From Oryza sativa Japonica Group (lineage: Eukaryota > Streptophyta > Magnoliopsida > Poales > Poaceae), in NCBI RefSeq assembly GCF_034140825.1, contig NC_089042.1, positions 27,781,501-27,845,500 of the forward strand: a stretch of 64,000 nt of DNA. The letters are read 5' to 3'. Numbering within the stretch: position 1 is the stretch's first letter; each line of letters starts with the position of its first letter. The position numbers and the translations under genes are program-made. A model generated the notes under the pieces. That model searched no databases. It was not told the origin of the DNA and saw only the letters and a list, made by a program, of their open reading frames with translations. Positions 1-10,803 of the stretch are shown here, in pieces.

Positions 1-263
1 TAAAAAAACTAATTATAGAATCCGATAGTAAACCGTGAGATGAATTTTTTTCTAATATATTGACGTGCAATCCTTTTGCACGTTCGTGGAAAAAATCGTG
101 AGATGAATTTATTAAGCCTAATTAGCACATTGTTAAATTATGGAGCAATTAAGATTAAAAGATTCGTCTTGCAAATTAATCATGTAATTAGTTTTTTTTT
201 ATATATTTAATACTTTGTTCAAATGATAGGTGTAAAATTTTTGTACGTGAACTCAACAGGGCC
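1..263. repeat. MITE, right-hand part
   Basis: AT-rich sequence ending in AACTCAACAGGGCC, the terminal form of a very common rice MITE whose ends read GGCCCTGTT. It also holds the family-typical stretch around AAAGATTCGTCTTGCAAATT. The left end lies outside the window, so superfamily and target duplication cannot be judged. A small LINE tail is inserted in it at 48-96. Family recognition is from memory of rice repeats. Confidence 0.6.
48..96 (+). mobile_element. Severely 5'-truncated L1-type LINE tail
   Basis: About 49 bp carrying the rice L1 3' end (CTAATATATTGACGTGCAAT, then CCTTTTGCACG and an A-run), flanked by an exact 14-bp direct repeat CGTGAGATGAATTT at 34-47 and 97-110. The tail orientation, A-rich end and long target duplication fit target-primed reverse transcription with extreme 5' truncation. 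It sits inside the MITE at 1-263 and so postdates it. Confidence 0.75.
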
Positions 264-577
264 TAACGCAGCCTTTTTCACCGCCGCCCACGTACGGCTG
301 TCCCCCCCGCTTTTGCTCATCTCCGCTCGCCGCCGGCAACCGCCAACCCGCGCTGTCCAGTCCGTGACGTTTTCACCGTGCGCCGGCCCGCTCGACTCGA
401 GGACGAAGCCGAAAAGCGCGAAGATTCTCGCGTCGCCATCGCCCATCGCCCATCGCCACTGTACGTGCTGCTCCCTTGCTTAAGATCTCTCATCTGCACT
501 GCACTGCATGCGTCCAGTGTCGCCGCCGCGCCGTTAAAACTTTCTACCGCTGCTGCTGCGCCCGCCGCGCGCCGACC
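264..577 (+). promoter_or_regulatory. Promoter and 5' UTR region of the DUF630/DUF632 gene
   Basis: GC-rich, pyrimidine-rich sequence between the MITE and the start codon at 578. No convincing TATA box was seen. An upstream in-frame ATG at 476 would add 34 residues, but it would bury the MGCGQSK myristoylation-type N-terminus, so 578 (context ACCATGG) is preferred. Confidence 0.4.
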
Positions 578-3500
578 ATGGGGTGCGGCCAGTCCAAGAC
601 TGACGGGGGCGGGGGCGGGGGCGGCGCGGCTGTGGCGCTGTGCCGGGACCGCGCCGCGCTGCTGGCCGACGCCATCCGCCACCGCTACGCGCTCGCCGAC
701 GCCCACCGCGCCTACGCCGCCTCGCTGCGGGACGCCGCCGCCGCGCTGCACGACTTCCTCCGCGGCGTCCAGGCGCTGCCGCCGCCGTCGTCGTCCGACG
801 TCGACCACGCCGCGCCGCTGCGCCTCCCCGACCTGAGGAAGGGGGACCACTCGCTCCCCGCCGCCGTGGTTCCCCTCCCCGTCGACGCGGTGGTCATCAA
901 ACAGGTTGACGACGACGGCGGCGGCCACATACATTTCCCCTCCGACGACGACGACGACGAGGGCGGTTCTGATGGTAGTGGTGGCCACATCCATTTCCCG
1001 TCCGACGACGACGACGACGCTGAGCCGCCTCCCCCACGCCCCGCCGCGGCTCCGGCGCCGCACGCCGCCACGCTATACACCTACGCTCCGCCGTACGGCT
1101 ACGGCCCCGGCGCCGGGCAGTATGAATACGGCGTCGACATGGGCGGCTACGGCCAGAGCTTCTTCAGCATCAGCTACGCCCGGAGCCAGCCGCCGCCGCC
1201 GTCGTCCGTTGTGTCCTACGAGCACCGCCCCCAAACGGTCAATGCGACTGTTCACTACTACCCGGGGGACGGCGCCGCCGGGCCACCGCTTCCCGGCTCC
1301 TACTACGGCAGCGCCGCGCCGCCGCCATCGCCGCCGCGGGTGTCCGCCTGGGACTTCTTCAACCCGTTCGAGTCATTCGAGAGCTACTACCACCAGGACC
1401 AGCCATCTCCTGCTCCACCGGCCTACACGCCAAGCCGGAGCTCCAATGGCGCGCGGGAGGAAGATGACAATGGCATCCCCGAGGTGGAGCACGACGAGGT
1501 CGACAAGGTTGACAACCACCAGGATGCCAATGGCATGCCATTGCCGGCGAAGGATGTCAGTGAGGAGCAGCACAGGAAGTCCAAGTCCTCGGAGGCCAGC
1601 AGTAGTACCAGCAGCAGCATGATCAGTGATCTCCATGTAGTTCAGAAGAGTGTGATTGAAGAACAGCTGCGGCATTCGGATGCCGCGGGGCCTCCCGCGA
1701 TCCCCAGGAAGGTTTACAATGACGATGTCGAGGTGGTGGAGGAGATCAGATCACAATTCGAGCATGCCGCAAAGTCCGCATTCGATGTATCCAAGGTGCT
1801 TGAGGTTGGGAAGATGCCTTACTACCAGAAGAGTTCAGGATTAAAAGGTTTATTATGATGCATTCCTTGCTTTCCTGTCTAAACTTCCAATCTTTTTTGC
1901 CATTCAATGAGACAAGTGGAAATTTTCATAACCAAATTGCTGTTGCAGTATCCTCGATGATGATTTGTGGGCTATCTTCGGTGGGGGAGGAGTTCCTGCA
2001 ATTTGAGGAGGACAAGGCTATGGAATGTGGTAACCTTTCTTCAACATTGCAGAAGCTGTACATGTGGGAGAAAAAGCTTCTTGAGGAAGTCAAGGTTCTG
2101 ATCGCGCTCTACAATTTTGAATTTCTAGCTGAATGATTTTAATCCTTCATGGGTGTACTTCTTTCTCCCCTTTAGATGTCTGTTTTGAACATTCAGTTCA
2201 GGAAAGCAAAGCTGACTGTTTGCTGTTATTAACTTGTTTTTAGCTGCCTAATATTGTCAAAGTATATTCAGTTCGAATATTTTGAGTAACAAACTGTATT
2301 TACATAATGAACTTGGATATAACTATTTCTTGTCAAATATGCACATTTCTCCTTTTCGGAAACTTGTCGTGTAGTTAATTATAGATGATTAGGAGTTTGC
2401 ACTACAAATAAGTGCAATCTGATAGTTTTAATGCCACTGAAATTGTTTGCCGCATCCCTTATCTGCATTCGTTGTCATAATGACATGTGGGATCCAACTC
2501 TGCATATCAGTATTCCCAAGAAATGATTATGCCTTACAGTTTTACTCTGTAGAGGGCTTTATGTTTCTTGTGCTTTGTCTTTACCATTCCTTTCCCTTGC
2601 TTTGGCATGTCATCCCATTATTGTTTTACTTTTATAGGCTTGTTAAAGAAGACTTGATTTCTTCTTTTATTATGTTCAGTGTTGGGTTATACTCAAGCAA
2701 CTTTGTTTATCACAGACTGAGGAGAAGATGAGGGTGCTGTATAACCAAAAGCGTGAGGAGCTGAAAGTTTTGTATGGAAGGGGTGCCGAAGCACACAAGC
2801 TTGAGGCAACTGAAACTCATATCAGGAAGCTATCAACAAAGATAAGCATTGCCATTCAGATTGTCAATACTATCTCAAAAAACATCAATAATCTGAGAGA
2901 TGACGAACTATGGCCGCAAACATGTGAACTGATTCAAGGGTATGCGATATGCATCTCTTTACATGAAATTCCACATGAGTTGTACTACTACTACTACTAA
3001 TGCATATTTTGCATACACAATGCACATACACATACATTTTTATGACTTTTTCATTGAATGGAGTAGATCAGGGTAGGCAGTATGGACAAATTTAGAATTT
3101 GGTTCGCAAGAAGGCAAGAATTTAGCATTCTTAAGTACACATTTAGACACAACTGTTAGTATGTGAAATATTTGGCATTTCAGGCATTTAGTGATTACTG
3201 GTGAGCAGGGTTTCCCATACCACCGGGGCCGGGGTTACCGCGCCCCGGCGGTAAGCACGGTTACCGCGCGGTTACCGTGGTAACCGTGAAAAACCGTGCA
3301 AAATTTATCAAAAATTCAAATTATTTTTAAAATTTATTTGAATTTAAGGAGGTTACCGCGGTATTTATTACCATACCCCCGCAGTAAGCCCGGTAACCGC
3401 GCGGTTACCGGCGGTAACATAAACCCTGCTGGTGAGCATTAACAGAATGCATTGTTACATTTTCTCCTCACTTTATGGTGTACTGGCACTGCCATGTGAT

Positions 3501-4448
3501 TATTAGTTTCGATTATTATGACTTTCTACATGCTGTCAGTACAAATTCGAAATGCTTCTTAAATCTTAACGGGTGTTGTTATTCAACTTTAAGTTGTCAC
3601 CTTGGATTACTTTGTTATTTGCATGCTAACTTGGACATACACAATGGATTTTCAGGTTAATGCAAATGTGGCATGCCATGTCAAAATGCCATCAGATCCA
3701 ATGCCACGCCATATCCCAAGCTAGAAACTTGGACTCTAAGCTAGATTCTGCAAGGTTCAGTGAAGCTCACATGGACTTAATCAAGCGGCTAGAGCTTCAG
3801 TTACTGGAGTTGATTTCTAGTTTTGCTACATGGGTCAATGCTCAAAAGAGCTTTGTTGGCACTTTAAATGAGTGGCTCAAGAGGGGAATTGACTATGTGC
3901 CCGAAGTTACCGATGACGGGACTCCCCCCTTTTCTCCAGGACGCTTAGGAGCGCCCCCCATTTTCATCATCTGTAATAATTGGGCAATCGGCACGGGAAG
4001 AATATCGGAGAAGGAAGTAGTAGACAAAATGCAGGCTTTTGCCTCAAGTGTCCTGCACCTCTGGGAGAAGCACAGGTTAGAATGGAGGCAAGGTATGATG
4101 GCTAACAAAGATATGGACAGGGACCTTAGAGTGATGGAGAGGGATGAACTCTCAATGCGCAAGGCTCTCGATGCGCAAAGCAAGAAGCTTGTGCTTGTTT
4201 CCAATCAGAGTGGCGTGTCGTTATCTGCGCAGGTGGTTCACGATAGTGGTCCAACTGCTGAAGTTGGTTTGCAATCTTGTATGAATAAGGTCTTTGAAGC
4301 AATGGAGAGCTTCACTGCCGCTTGTGCGAATGCATACAGTGATCTCCATCTTCGCTCTGAAGAAGAGAAGACTCGACTCGGCCAAAACAATGGCAGAGTT
4401 CCTAGCTTCATTTCAGACTTAGCTGGTAAGTACATAGCAAGTAACTGA
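578..4448 (+). CDS. DUF630/DUF632 protein (NRG2/APSR1-like), four exons
   Basis: Exons 578-1847, 1949-2094, 2716-2939 and 3656-4448 join in phase (GT/AG borders) to 810 codons. The protein starts MGCGQSK, a probable N-myristoylation signal, followed by DUF630 (about residues 1-60: CRDRAALLADAIRHRYALA). A long Gly/Pro/Asp-rich linker follows, with the segment HIHFPSDDDDD twice. DUF632 begins near residue 390 (VVEEIRSQFEHAAKSA) and includes STLQKLYMWEKKLLEEVK, LSTKISIAIQIVNTIS, ELIQGLMQMWHAM, FSPGRLGAPPIF and ISEKEVVDKMQAFASSV. Relatives are NRG2 (nitrate signalling) and APSR1 in Arabidopsis, plant-specific proteins often mislabelled bZIP. A GTAAGT right before the last codons leaves open a differently spliced C-terminus. 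It is unrelated to the array downstream. Confidence 0.9.
3206..3428. mobile_element. hAT-like MITE in intron 3
   Basis: A 223-bp element with 8-bp terminal inverted repeats CAGGGTTT/AAACCCTG and an exact 8-bp target duplication CTGGTGAG (3198-3205 and 3429-3436). The 8-bp duplication and CAGGG ends are hallmarks of hAT transposons. The interior is rich in GGTTACCGCG-type repeats and can fold back on itself. There is no coding capacity. It lies within intron 3 (2940-3655), away from both splice sites. Confidence 0.85.
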
Positions 4449-6269
4449 CCTTGGAGGTTTGGATGAACAGCAACAGTGTGCAGAGCCATCACAGATTCTC
4501 AATTCCAGTCTCACAACCGATGTGCCTTGCTTTTGCTTGGTTTGGGCCCTCTGCCAAGTTTCAGGGTCATCCTTAGGCCTGCAGCAACTGATGTGAGATC
4601 TGTGTTGGCCTGCATTCTCAGGGTTGAATGATCTTCTTTTGTGGTCATAATCATACTGGAGAAAACTACTGTCCTGTAAAGAAGTTAATCACCAATTCAC
4701 CACAATGTTATTGACAAAGGGGCACAAAGCATCAGACTATCAGAGATACAAAACAATGGACATTATCTATAAAAGAAAGAGACTGAGCAATGGAAGATTC
4801 TGACAAAGAAACAGAGATCAAGATATTTCTTCTTAGAGGCCCTATAATTGCTTGTAGAAATTCTCTATCAAGAATCAAGGCAGTGTTTAAGGAGGTTGGT
4901 ACTGTGGATGAATCTTAGCTGATACTCGATAATGAGATAATTTTTTTAGATAATGGATATCACTCCTGCCTCTACATCGATAATGAGACATGTTTGATGC
5001 TCTGTTTGGAGTCTCTACTCGATAATTCCCACCGAAGCATTTGGGAATTGGGAGCCTCAGCATGACAGCATTTTAGGCAGACATGGCCCTGATACTGCAA
5101 CTCTTCAATCTCCTAATTTGATTGGCTGTCGAAAAAAAGTCTCTCTCTGTGTTTATCTGTATACACATGATATGATTCATTTGTACCTGTGACACTGTAA
5201 CTTTGTACAGCGAGTGTAACTTGAGTTGAGCCTTTTTCTTTCATCTCTTAACCTGTCTCAGTATGCACTGTTCTTGAATCTGGTTGCCAAGCTGTTCTTG
5301 AAAGTGACAACCAGATCAGTACATATGAAACATGATGTTGAAGTTTTTTTCTAAATTTTTTTTGAACCTTCTTAATTTTAAAAATAAAATCTCGCAAAAC
5401 CTATTTCTAAATCTAAACCTATTGGTGTGGCAAAACGATACAGACACATCCACTACAGGTAGGGTGGCGTGGCTAAAATGTTCAGATTCGGAAAAAATAT
5501 TTTTAAAATTAAAAATTAAAAAAGAATAAAAAAAGTAATAACAATTCCATGATGAATTGAGAAAACAAAAGCCAGGATGTCAGCATGTTGTCATCTGTTG
5601 CATCAGTGGAGACAAGACAAACCAGTTTCACAAACCTGGTGAGAAAGTGACACGTACATGTATTAGGTGAGAGAGACAGCATCAATCAGACGAAACACAG
5701 CAGAGAAAAACCTTAATCATGATTATACTTATACAGATACAGATAATGCTGTATCAGGCCAGCGTATGAACGTATCTGACGATGTCATGCACGTCAGAGC
5801 ACAAATTAATCAACTTTAATTCGTTTGTTTAATCCGATTGCAGGATCCCCAAAGATCTCCTCCTCCCCTCCTTCGCTGGTACGGCCGTGCAATCATTCAT
5901 TCAAATTCGCGCGCGAACCCACTCGTCGGCTTCGCGCGCTTCCGTGGAGACGCGCCACGCGTCCCTAGCCGAGCTCGTCGTCAAGCTCCAACCACTCGTG
6001 GTTGCAACTGCTCGACGCTTCCTAGTACGTACGTGGTGCGTCGCCGTCGTCGCCGTCGCGCGCTCGTGCGGTGTGGGTGCCGCGCCCACGGGAGGCATGC
6101 CAGCCAGGCCTTGCCGGCGAGGCAGGCCGTACCGACATGCCAGCGATGAGATTCTTCCGGCGGCTCAGGATATATATCGCATCTGTCCATGGTGCATGCA
6201 TTCGTCTTCCTCGATCGATCGCCATTAATTCCCAAGAATTGAGGGAAGCTAGTGTGGTGATCTGCAGCT
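4449..6269. other. Intergenic region: 3' UTR of gene 1, then promoter side of gene 2
   Basis: Probable 3' UTR of the DUF630/632 gene to about 5240 (TGTA-rich, AT-rich), then AT-rich sequence around 5340-5540 that looks like old repeat but was not assigned. From 5830 the GC content rises toward the divergent DUF241 gene. Open frames at 5838-6235 are GC-rich and overlap on both strands; none resembles a known protein. A possible TATA (GGATATATAT) lies near 6170. Confidence 0.35.
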
Positions 6270-7064
6270 ATGGAGGAGCAGCAGCTGTGCAGGCTGAGGC
6301 AGAACGTGGCGTCGTCGTCGTCGTCTTCCTCGGCGGCGGCGGCGATGGCCGGCGCGCTGGAGGGCGTGGCGCGGGTGTACGAGCACGTCGGGCCGCTCGT
6401 GCGGTTCGCCTGCGCCGAGCAGGTGGAGGAGGAGCTGGAGGCGTCGGTGGCGCTGCTCGACGCGTGCGCCGCAGCGAGGGACAGCCTGCGGGCGATGCGC
6501 GCCTGCGCGCTTGACCTCGAGGTGGCCGTCCGCCGAGGCGACGCCGCCGGCGCCCAGAGCGCGGCGAGCGCCTACGCGCGCCTCGCCAGGAAGGCGCGCG
6601 CCGACGTCAAGAAGCAGCAGCGCCGCCTCACGAACAGCAGGAGGCGCGAGCGGCCAACCCGCGACGGCGACGACGCGCAGTCGCTGCAGGAGGCGCGGCG
6701 GCTCGCCGTGGACGTGCTCGACCGCGTCGTGGCGGCGGCGGCGGCGGGCGGCGCCACCGGGCCGAGCAGGTGGTCGACGTGCGTGGCGCGCGCGTTCAGG
6801 AACAGGACGCGCGTGGCGTGCGAGGACGCCGAGGAGATCGCGGCCGCCTCGCCGCCGGCGTTGGCTCACCTGTACTGCAGCTCGTTGCCGTCCAAAGATC
6901 TCCACGACGGCGGCGAGACGGCGGCGCGGGTGCAGAAGCAGCTGAGAACGCTGGGAGACACGATCCAGAGGCTGGAGGATGGGCTGGAGCTACTCTTCAG
7001 GCGACTCGTGCATTGCAGAGTCTTCTTGCTCAACATGTGCAGCTCACTGTCAGAGTGTGTATGA
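6270..7064 (+). CDS. Divergent DUF241-like protein, outside the array
   Basis: Single exon, 264 aa, GC-rich and Ala/Arg-rich, unlike the array genes in base composition. Family landmarks are VEEELEASVALLDACAAARDSL (where array members have LDLCNAMQE), LEVAVRRGDAAGAQSA, ARLARKARADVKK, SRWSTCVARAFRNRTRVACED and the C-terminal LELLFRRLVHCRVFLLN. A Ser/Ala run lies at residues 14-25. It lacks the N-terminal RSxSxP motif, the upstream ACATGACA block and the 34-nt element after the stop codon that mark the array genes. It shares orientation with the array and lies 1.9 kb before it. It may be an older, separately evolving member; its biochemical function is unknown, as for the family. Confidence 0.8.
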   Translation: MEEQQLCRLRQNVASSSSSSSAAAAMAGALEGVARVYEHVGPLVRFACAEQVEEELEASVALLDACAAARDSLRAMRACALDLEVAVRRGDAAGAQSAASAYARLARKARADVKKQQRRLTNSRRRERPTRDGDDAQSLQEARRLAVDVLDRVVAAAAAGGATGPSRWSTCVARAFRNRTRVACEDAEEIAAASPPALAHLYCSSLPSKDLHDGGETAARVQKQLRTLGDTIQRLEDGLELLFRRLVHCRVFLLNMCSSLSECV

Positions 7065-7400
7065 ACAGATCAGAGCTCAAAAAATGCAAGAGCTGCATGT
7101 ACAGTAGATAGCTGTCAGCTATAATTTTGACACCTGGATATGAGTATATGGTGAACAATAAAAAATAGCAGTAGAAAATTTTGAGCCATTCTCTTGGACT
7201 ACTGTGCTCTCCGATGCCATCATACCCATCGAAAGGAAGAAGAAAAGATCAGAATTCTCATGTCACATATGCTGATGAACACAATTTAGCTTTGTTTCAT
7301 AACTACTACTCCTTTAGTCTTTTACATTCGTACATGTACGAAATTATTTGTTGTGAAACAACTTTCACATAAACTGGACTAACAATCAGTCATTAACTAA

Positions 7401-7632
7401 GGCTGCGTTCGTTCATTGGAGATAGGGGAGATTGTCACTCGTTTTCCGCGCGTACGCTTTTCAAACTACTAACCGGTGCGGTTTTTGCAAAAAATTTCTA
7501 TAAAAAAGTTATTTAAAAAAATCATATTAATCCATTTTTGAAGTTTAAAATAATTAATACTCAATTAATCATGCGCTAATGACTCATCTCGTTTTGCGTA
7601 TCTTCCCAATCCTCTCTCCCTCAAACACAGCC
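7401..7632. mobile_element. Tourist/Harbinger-type MITE
   Basis: A 232-bp element starting GGCTGCGTTCG and ending CAAACACAGCC (imperfect terminal inverted repeats), flanked by a 3-bp TAA duplication at 7398-7400 and 7633-7635. Size, TAA target and AT-rich interior fit PIF/Harbinger-derived MITEs. No coding capacity. Confidence 0.75.
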
Positions 7633-7639
7633 TAAGTTT

Positions 7640-7925
7640 TGGATGCACAACGTGCACACCATCTAACAAATTCCACTTAAAATTCTAGAAAAAACTGTAC
7701 ATGTGCTTCCAATAGTACTACACATACATGTAAAGTCTCCGCTTCAAAGTTATTTTTATTTCATCCGTTTTTTTTTATAAAACTAATAGTTTTAAGAATA
7801 TAAGTAAGTTAGAATTTGGTCTCTCTCTATATATAATGAATTTTTTAAAGAGACTTCACACACAATTACAATACTATTGGAAATACATGTATAATTTTTT
7901 CAAGAATTTTTGAGGATGCACCCGA
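7640..7925. repeat. Foldback (inverted-repeat) element, MITE-like
   Basis: The left part (CTTCCAATAGTACTAC, GATGCACAACGTGCACACC) is partly mirrored on the right (ATACTATTGGAAATACATG, GGATGCACCCG), so the segment can fold back. It resembles the element at 54788-55099, which carries the same CAATAGTATTAC-like arms. Target duplications were not resolved. Confidence 0.5.
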
Positions 7926-7994
7926 AACTTATTTGCATAGGATAGGTTACCTCCTTAAGTAGACTAGTGTCAGAGTAATATATTACCAGCTCAG

Positions 7995-8159
7995 TTTTTT
8001 CGCGAACGCGCAAAAGGATTACACGTCAATATATTAGAAGAAAAAGAATTTTTGTTACAAGGGAAGGGAGAAAAAGCAAAGCCAAAAACTGAAGCTTAGG
8101 AACTACTGCGGCAGCTAAAAGCAACTCCTAAACAGCGGGAAGGGGCAAAGCCACGCTAT
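7995..8159 (-). mobile_element. 5'-truncated L1-type LINE tail
   Basis: On the minus strand this ends with the rice L1 3' signature (CTTCTAATATATTGACGTG, then a TTTTGCGCGTTCGCG stretch and poly(A)). Flanking CAGCTCAG repeats at 7987-7994 and 8160-8167 form the target duplication. Only about 165 bp of the 3' end is present. It has the same tail family as the insertion at 48-96 but keeps more of the 3' UTR. Confidence 0.75.
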
Positions 8160-8167
8160 CAGCTCAG

Positions 8168-8964
8168 CTTCACATAGTTCTTTTCACTTAGCCAAAGTAG
8201 AGTTATTCACACTGTTCCCTGAAGCTGGAGCAAATTAGAGGATTGCATCTTCCGGCTGTCTTTTTGATGTCACAAATTTTCAGACTATTTGAGATCATTT
8301 GCAGTATGAGGAATCTCCGATGAGCCCGCTGGCATGATGGAGAAGTCCTACTTAGAGTTGTAGACAAAGCATTGGACATAAAAGAAAAAAAAATCCTACA
8401 GACAGAGCAACAGGATCAACGAGTAGTGAACCTCCAATGTTGCCAAACAAGTGATGATGTGTTGCTTCAGATGTTCATTTGATCAGATATGCTCAGATCC
8501 TTACAACTTGGCAGGTGAATACAAATGGTGGATCCTGCTTACGATATCTGAAACAAGTTTCAACAATCAACACCGATGAAACTTCCACGTACCTCTGTTG
8601 TTTCGTTCTTTTTGTGCTTTTGTCATCCATAAGAACCCAACAGTACAATCTCTTGAGCGTGCAGCTTACTCTGCTTGCAATGCATGAGACATGACAACAC
8701 AGCAAAGGTTAGTTAGCAGTGTACCTGGAATTAGACAACATCTGAAGGGCATCACCTTGTCTGCAGCTGCATTGGCCATGCAATCAAAGAGCAGATGGGA
8801 GAGCAGAGCAGTGGAGATTCCTGCTGTCTCTGCATAATTTGCCTCATACCATCTTCTCAACCTCCTGATTATAAGTAGGGAGAGTTGGAGCATTAGCACC
8901 ACCAGTTCATCATCTGCTCCCAACACTCAGAGTCTGAGGCATAGCACCAAATTTCATTCCAAAC
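8168..8964 (+). promoter_or_regulatory. Upstream region of the DUF241 gene at 8965
   Basis: Contains GAGACATGACA at 8686-8696, the core of the conserved upstream block seen before each array gene, and a TATA-like TATAAGTA at 8870-8877, about 90 bp before the start codon. No gene was seen in the rest of the interval. Confidence 0.55.
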
Positions 8965-9672
8965 ATGGCTGGCCATCAAAGATCGACAAGCCTGCCGTCT
9001 ATGCCTCACCCCAACTACATCAAGATCGAAGAAGAGCTGCGCAACATATGCTCAGGCATCTCATCGCCATCCGCCACCATCGAAATGGTGTCTGACGCTC
9101 TGAGGAGGCTTGGTGGCGTCTACAACTGCATCAACGAGATCATAAGCTTGCATAGCAACCAAGCACATGGCAAGAAGCTGGAGGAAGAGATGGAGCGGTC
9201 TCTGGAGGTGCTGGATCTTTGCAGCGCCATGCAAGAGATGTTCGCTGACCTGAAGATGACCATCCAAGAGCTGCAGATGGTTCTCAACAGGGGAGACCAT
9301 GCAGTTGTTCAAGTGAAGGCTCAGTCATACATCCGCCTGGTGAAGAAGGCTAAGCATCACCTGAAGAAGGCCAGCAACAAGTCTACCTCTGATGAGGATG
9401 GAAGGCTTGTCAGTCTGTTGACAACAGCGAGAGGGATCACTGCCTCGGTCCTGAAATCTGCCCTAGAGCTCCTGTCGAAGCAAATCTCCACCTGCAATCC
9501 AAGCAAGTGGTCTCTTATCTCCAAATCGTTCCAGAAGGCCAAAGTTTCATGCGAGGAGGTGCAATTGCAGGCATTAGAGTTGGGCATCGTTGGCCTAGAG
9601 AGCGGAGCTGAGAATCTGTTCAGGAGATTGATCCAAACCAGGGCTTCCCTTCTGAACACTCTTAGCTCATAG
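8965..9672 (+). CDS. DUF241 protein, founder-like
   Basis: Single exon, 235 aa, the first array member and among the most divergent. Order of landmarks, shared by the array proteins: an N-terminal RSTSLP motif (residues 6-11, form RSxSxP); a mostly helical DUF241 region from about residue 22; SLEVLDLCSAMQE; a basic stretch (VKKAKHHLKK); PSKWSLISKSFQKAKVSCEE; and the terminal [18 protein letters not shown]. There is no signal peptide or membrane segment, so a soluble protein is expected. DUF241 (PF03087) is plant-specific and sometimes listed as BPS1-like; no enzymatic role is established. The start is fixed by the conserved MxxHQRS opening and the TATA-like box upstream. Confidence 0.9.
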   Translation: MAGHQRSTSLPSMPHPNYIKIEEELRNICSGISSPSATIEMVSDALRRLGGVYNCINEIISLHSNQAHGKKLEEEMERSLEVLDLCSAMQEMFADLKMTIQELQMVLNRGDHAVVQVKAQSYIRLVKKAKHHLKKASNKSTSDEDGRLVSLLTTARGITASVLKSALELLSKQISTCNPSKWSLISKSFQKAKVSCEEVQLQALELGIVGLESGAENLFRRLIQTRASLLNTLSS

Positions 9673-9684
9673 ATGCTCCATTGG

Positions 9685-9718
9685 CATTGGCATCCAACTT
9701 TTATAGGACCTGTCAATC
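9685..9718 (+). promoter_or_regulatory. 34-nt 3'-UTR hairpin element
   Basis: Begins 12 nt after the stop. The arms CATTGGCATCC and GGACCTGTCAATC pair at 10 of 11 positions. Pairs that are G-T or T-G wobbles in most copies are Watson-Crick here (4-31 T-A, 5-30 G-C). The loop is AACTTTTATA. Confidence 0.7.
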
Positions 9719-10286
9719 ACCACAAATTTTGAATAATATGTACGTAAGTCTAAATGTATAGCAAGATACATAATTGAGAAGGCATGCATTGCTTCCTTGC
9801 AAAAAGAAATTACACAGTTTTGTTAACATGTGATTTGTTCCTTCTCTACCATCTTGGAGCCTGTGTTTACCCTATCAACTTATGAACAAGTGGCACATTA
9901 TCTCTATCCAGGTGTACAATCGGAAGCTACGCAAACTGACTTGACTACTGTGACAACGATTGTTTGATTTCTCAACACTTCCTTGCACGCCTGCAAACTC
10001 TTAAAATATCTCAAAAAATTTTGCCAGATGATGATTGCATTCGTGTGCAAGTGTTGCATCCTAGAAAGTTCTTGTCAAAATTTAAGCTAACTAATCAAGT
10101 CACATTTCTGCTGTATGCTTAGCTGCTCACTGCTACCTTCCCTAATAAATATGATTTGACATGATCGTGTCATATCTATCCAACCGAAACTTTGATATTA
10201 CAAGATAAATTATACTGGTTGTTGAGTCAAGAATGCGTGCACTTGCATGGTCATCCTTTCTGTGGATAGCTGGAACATGCCAGCGA

Positions 10287-10307
10287 TGCTGCTGCTGCTG
10301 CTGCTGC
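10287..10307. repeat. (GCT)7 microsatellite
   Basis: Seven GCT units directly after an ACATGCCAGCGAT motif that recurs upstream of other array genes (for example near 38700, 40690 and 42670). Confidence 0.85.
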
Positions 10308-10476
10308 ATGAGAGATGAATGTTCAACTCGTCCTAATGTAGGAGTATCAGAAGAAAACCAAAATAATTATTTCCTCACCAGCACCAAAAGGCTGCTTTTC
10401 CTCCTTCCTTCCTGATGATGTATCTGGATCTGAAATCAAACTAAACCCTCGTGCAAGTATACTGTCATCAATAGTT

Positions 10477-10803
10477 GAGACATGACAGGCTCATAAGCTC
10501 ACTCATTAGCATTTGTTGCACTAATTAAAAATCAGATGAATAACAACATGTCTAGGCTTGAATGGCTATGTTTCAGAACAGATCACTTATTATGACAACG
10601 CACAATGCAGGGAGGTTAGTAGATGAGATTCTTTCTGTCGATTGCTCTGTTCAAACCCAATCACGTTTTTGGTTCTGCTTCTTCAGTTATAAATAAGAGA
10701 GGAGCCAAAGTGTTTGAGTACCAGCAAAGTGCATCTTCTCTCTTCCTTGCTCTTCTCTTCCCATTCCCACAGAAGAAAATAACACCAAAGCTTCAATCCC
10801 GAC
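10477..10803 (+). promoter_or_regulatory. Promoter of the DUF241 gene at 10804
   Basis: ATCAATAGTTGAGACATGACA at 10477-10497 is the conserved block; CTCGTGCAAG just before it (10448) is the type A version of the flank. TATA box TATAAATA at 10688-10695. The interval 9719-10476 holds no recognisable gene. Confidence 0.65.

Noticed and set aside
476-577. Upstream start at 476 for the DUF630/632 gene
   Set aside because: It would add 34 Cys/Arg-rich residues in front of the MGCGQSK N-terminus that the family uses for lipid modification.
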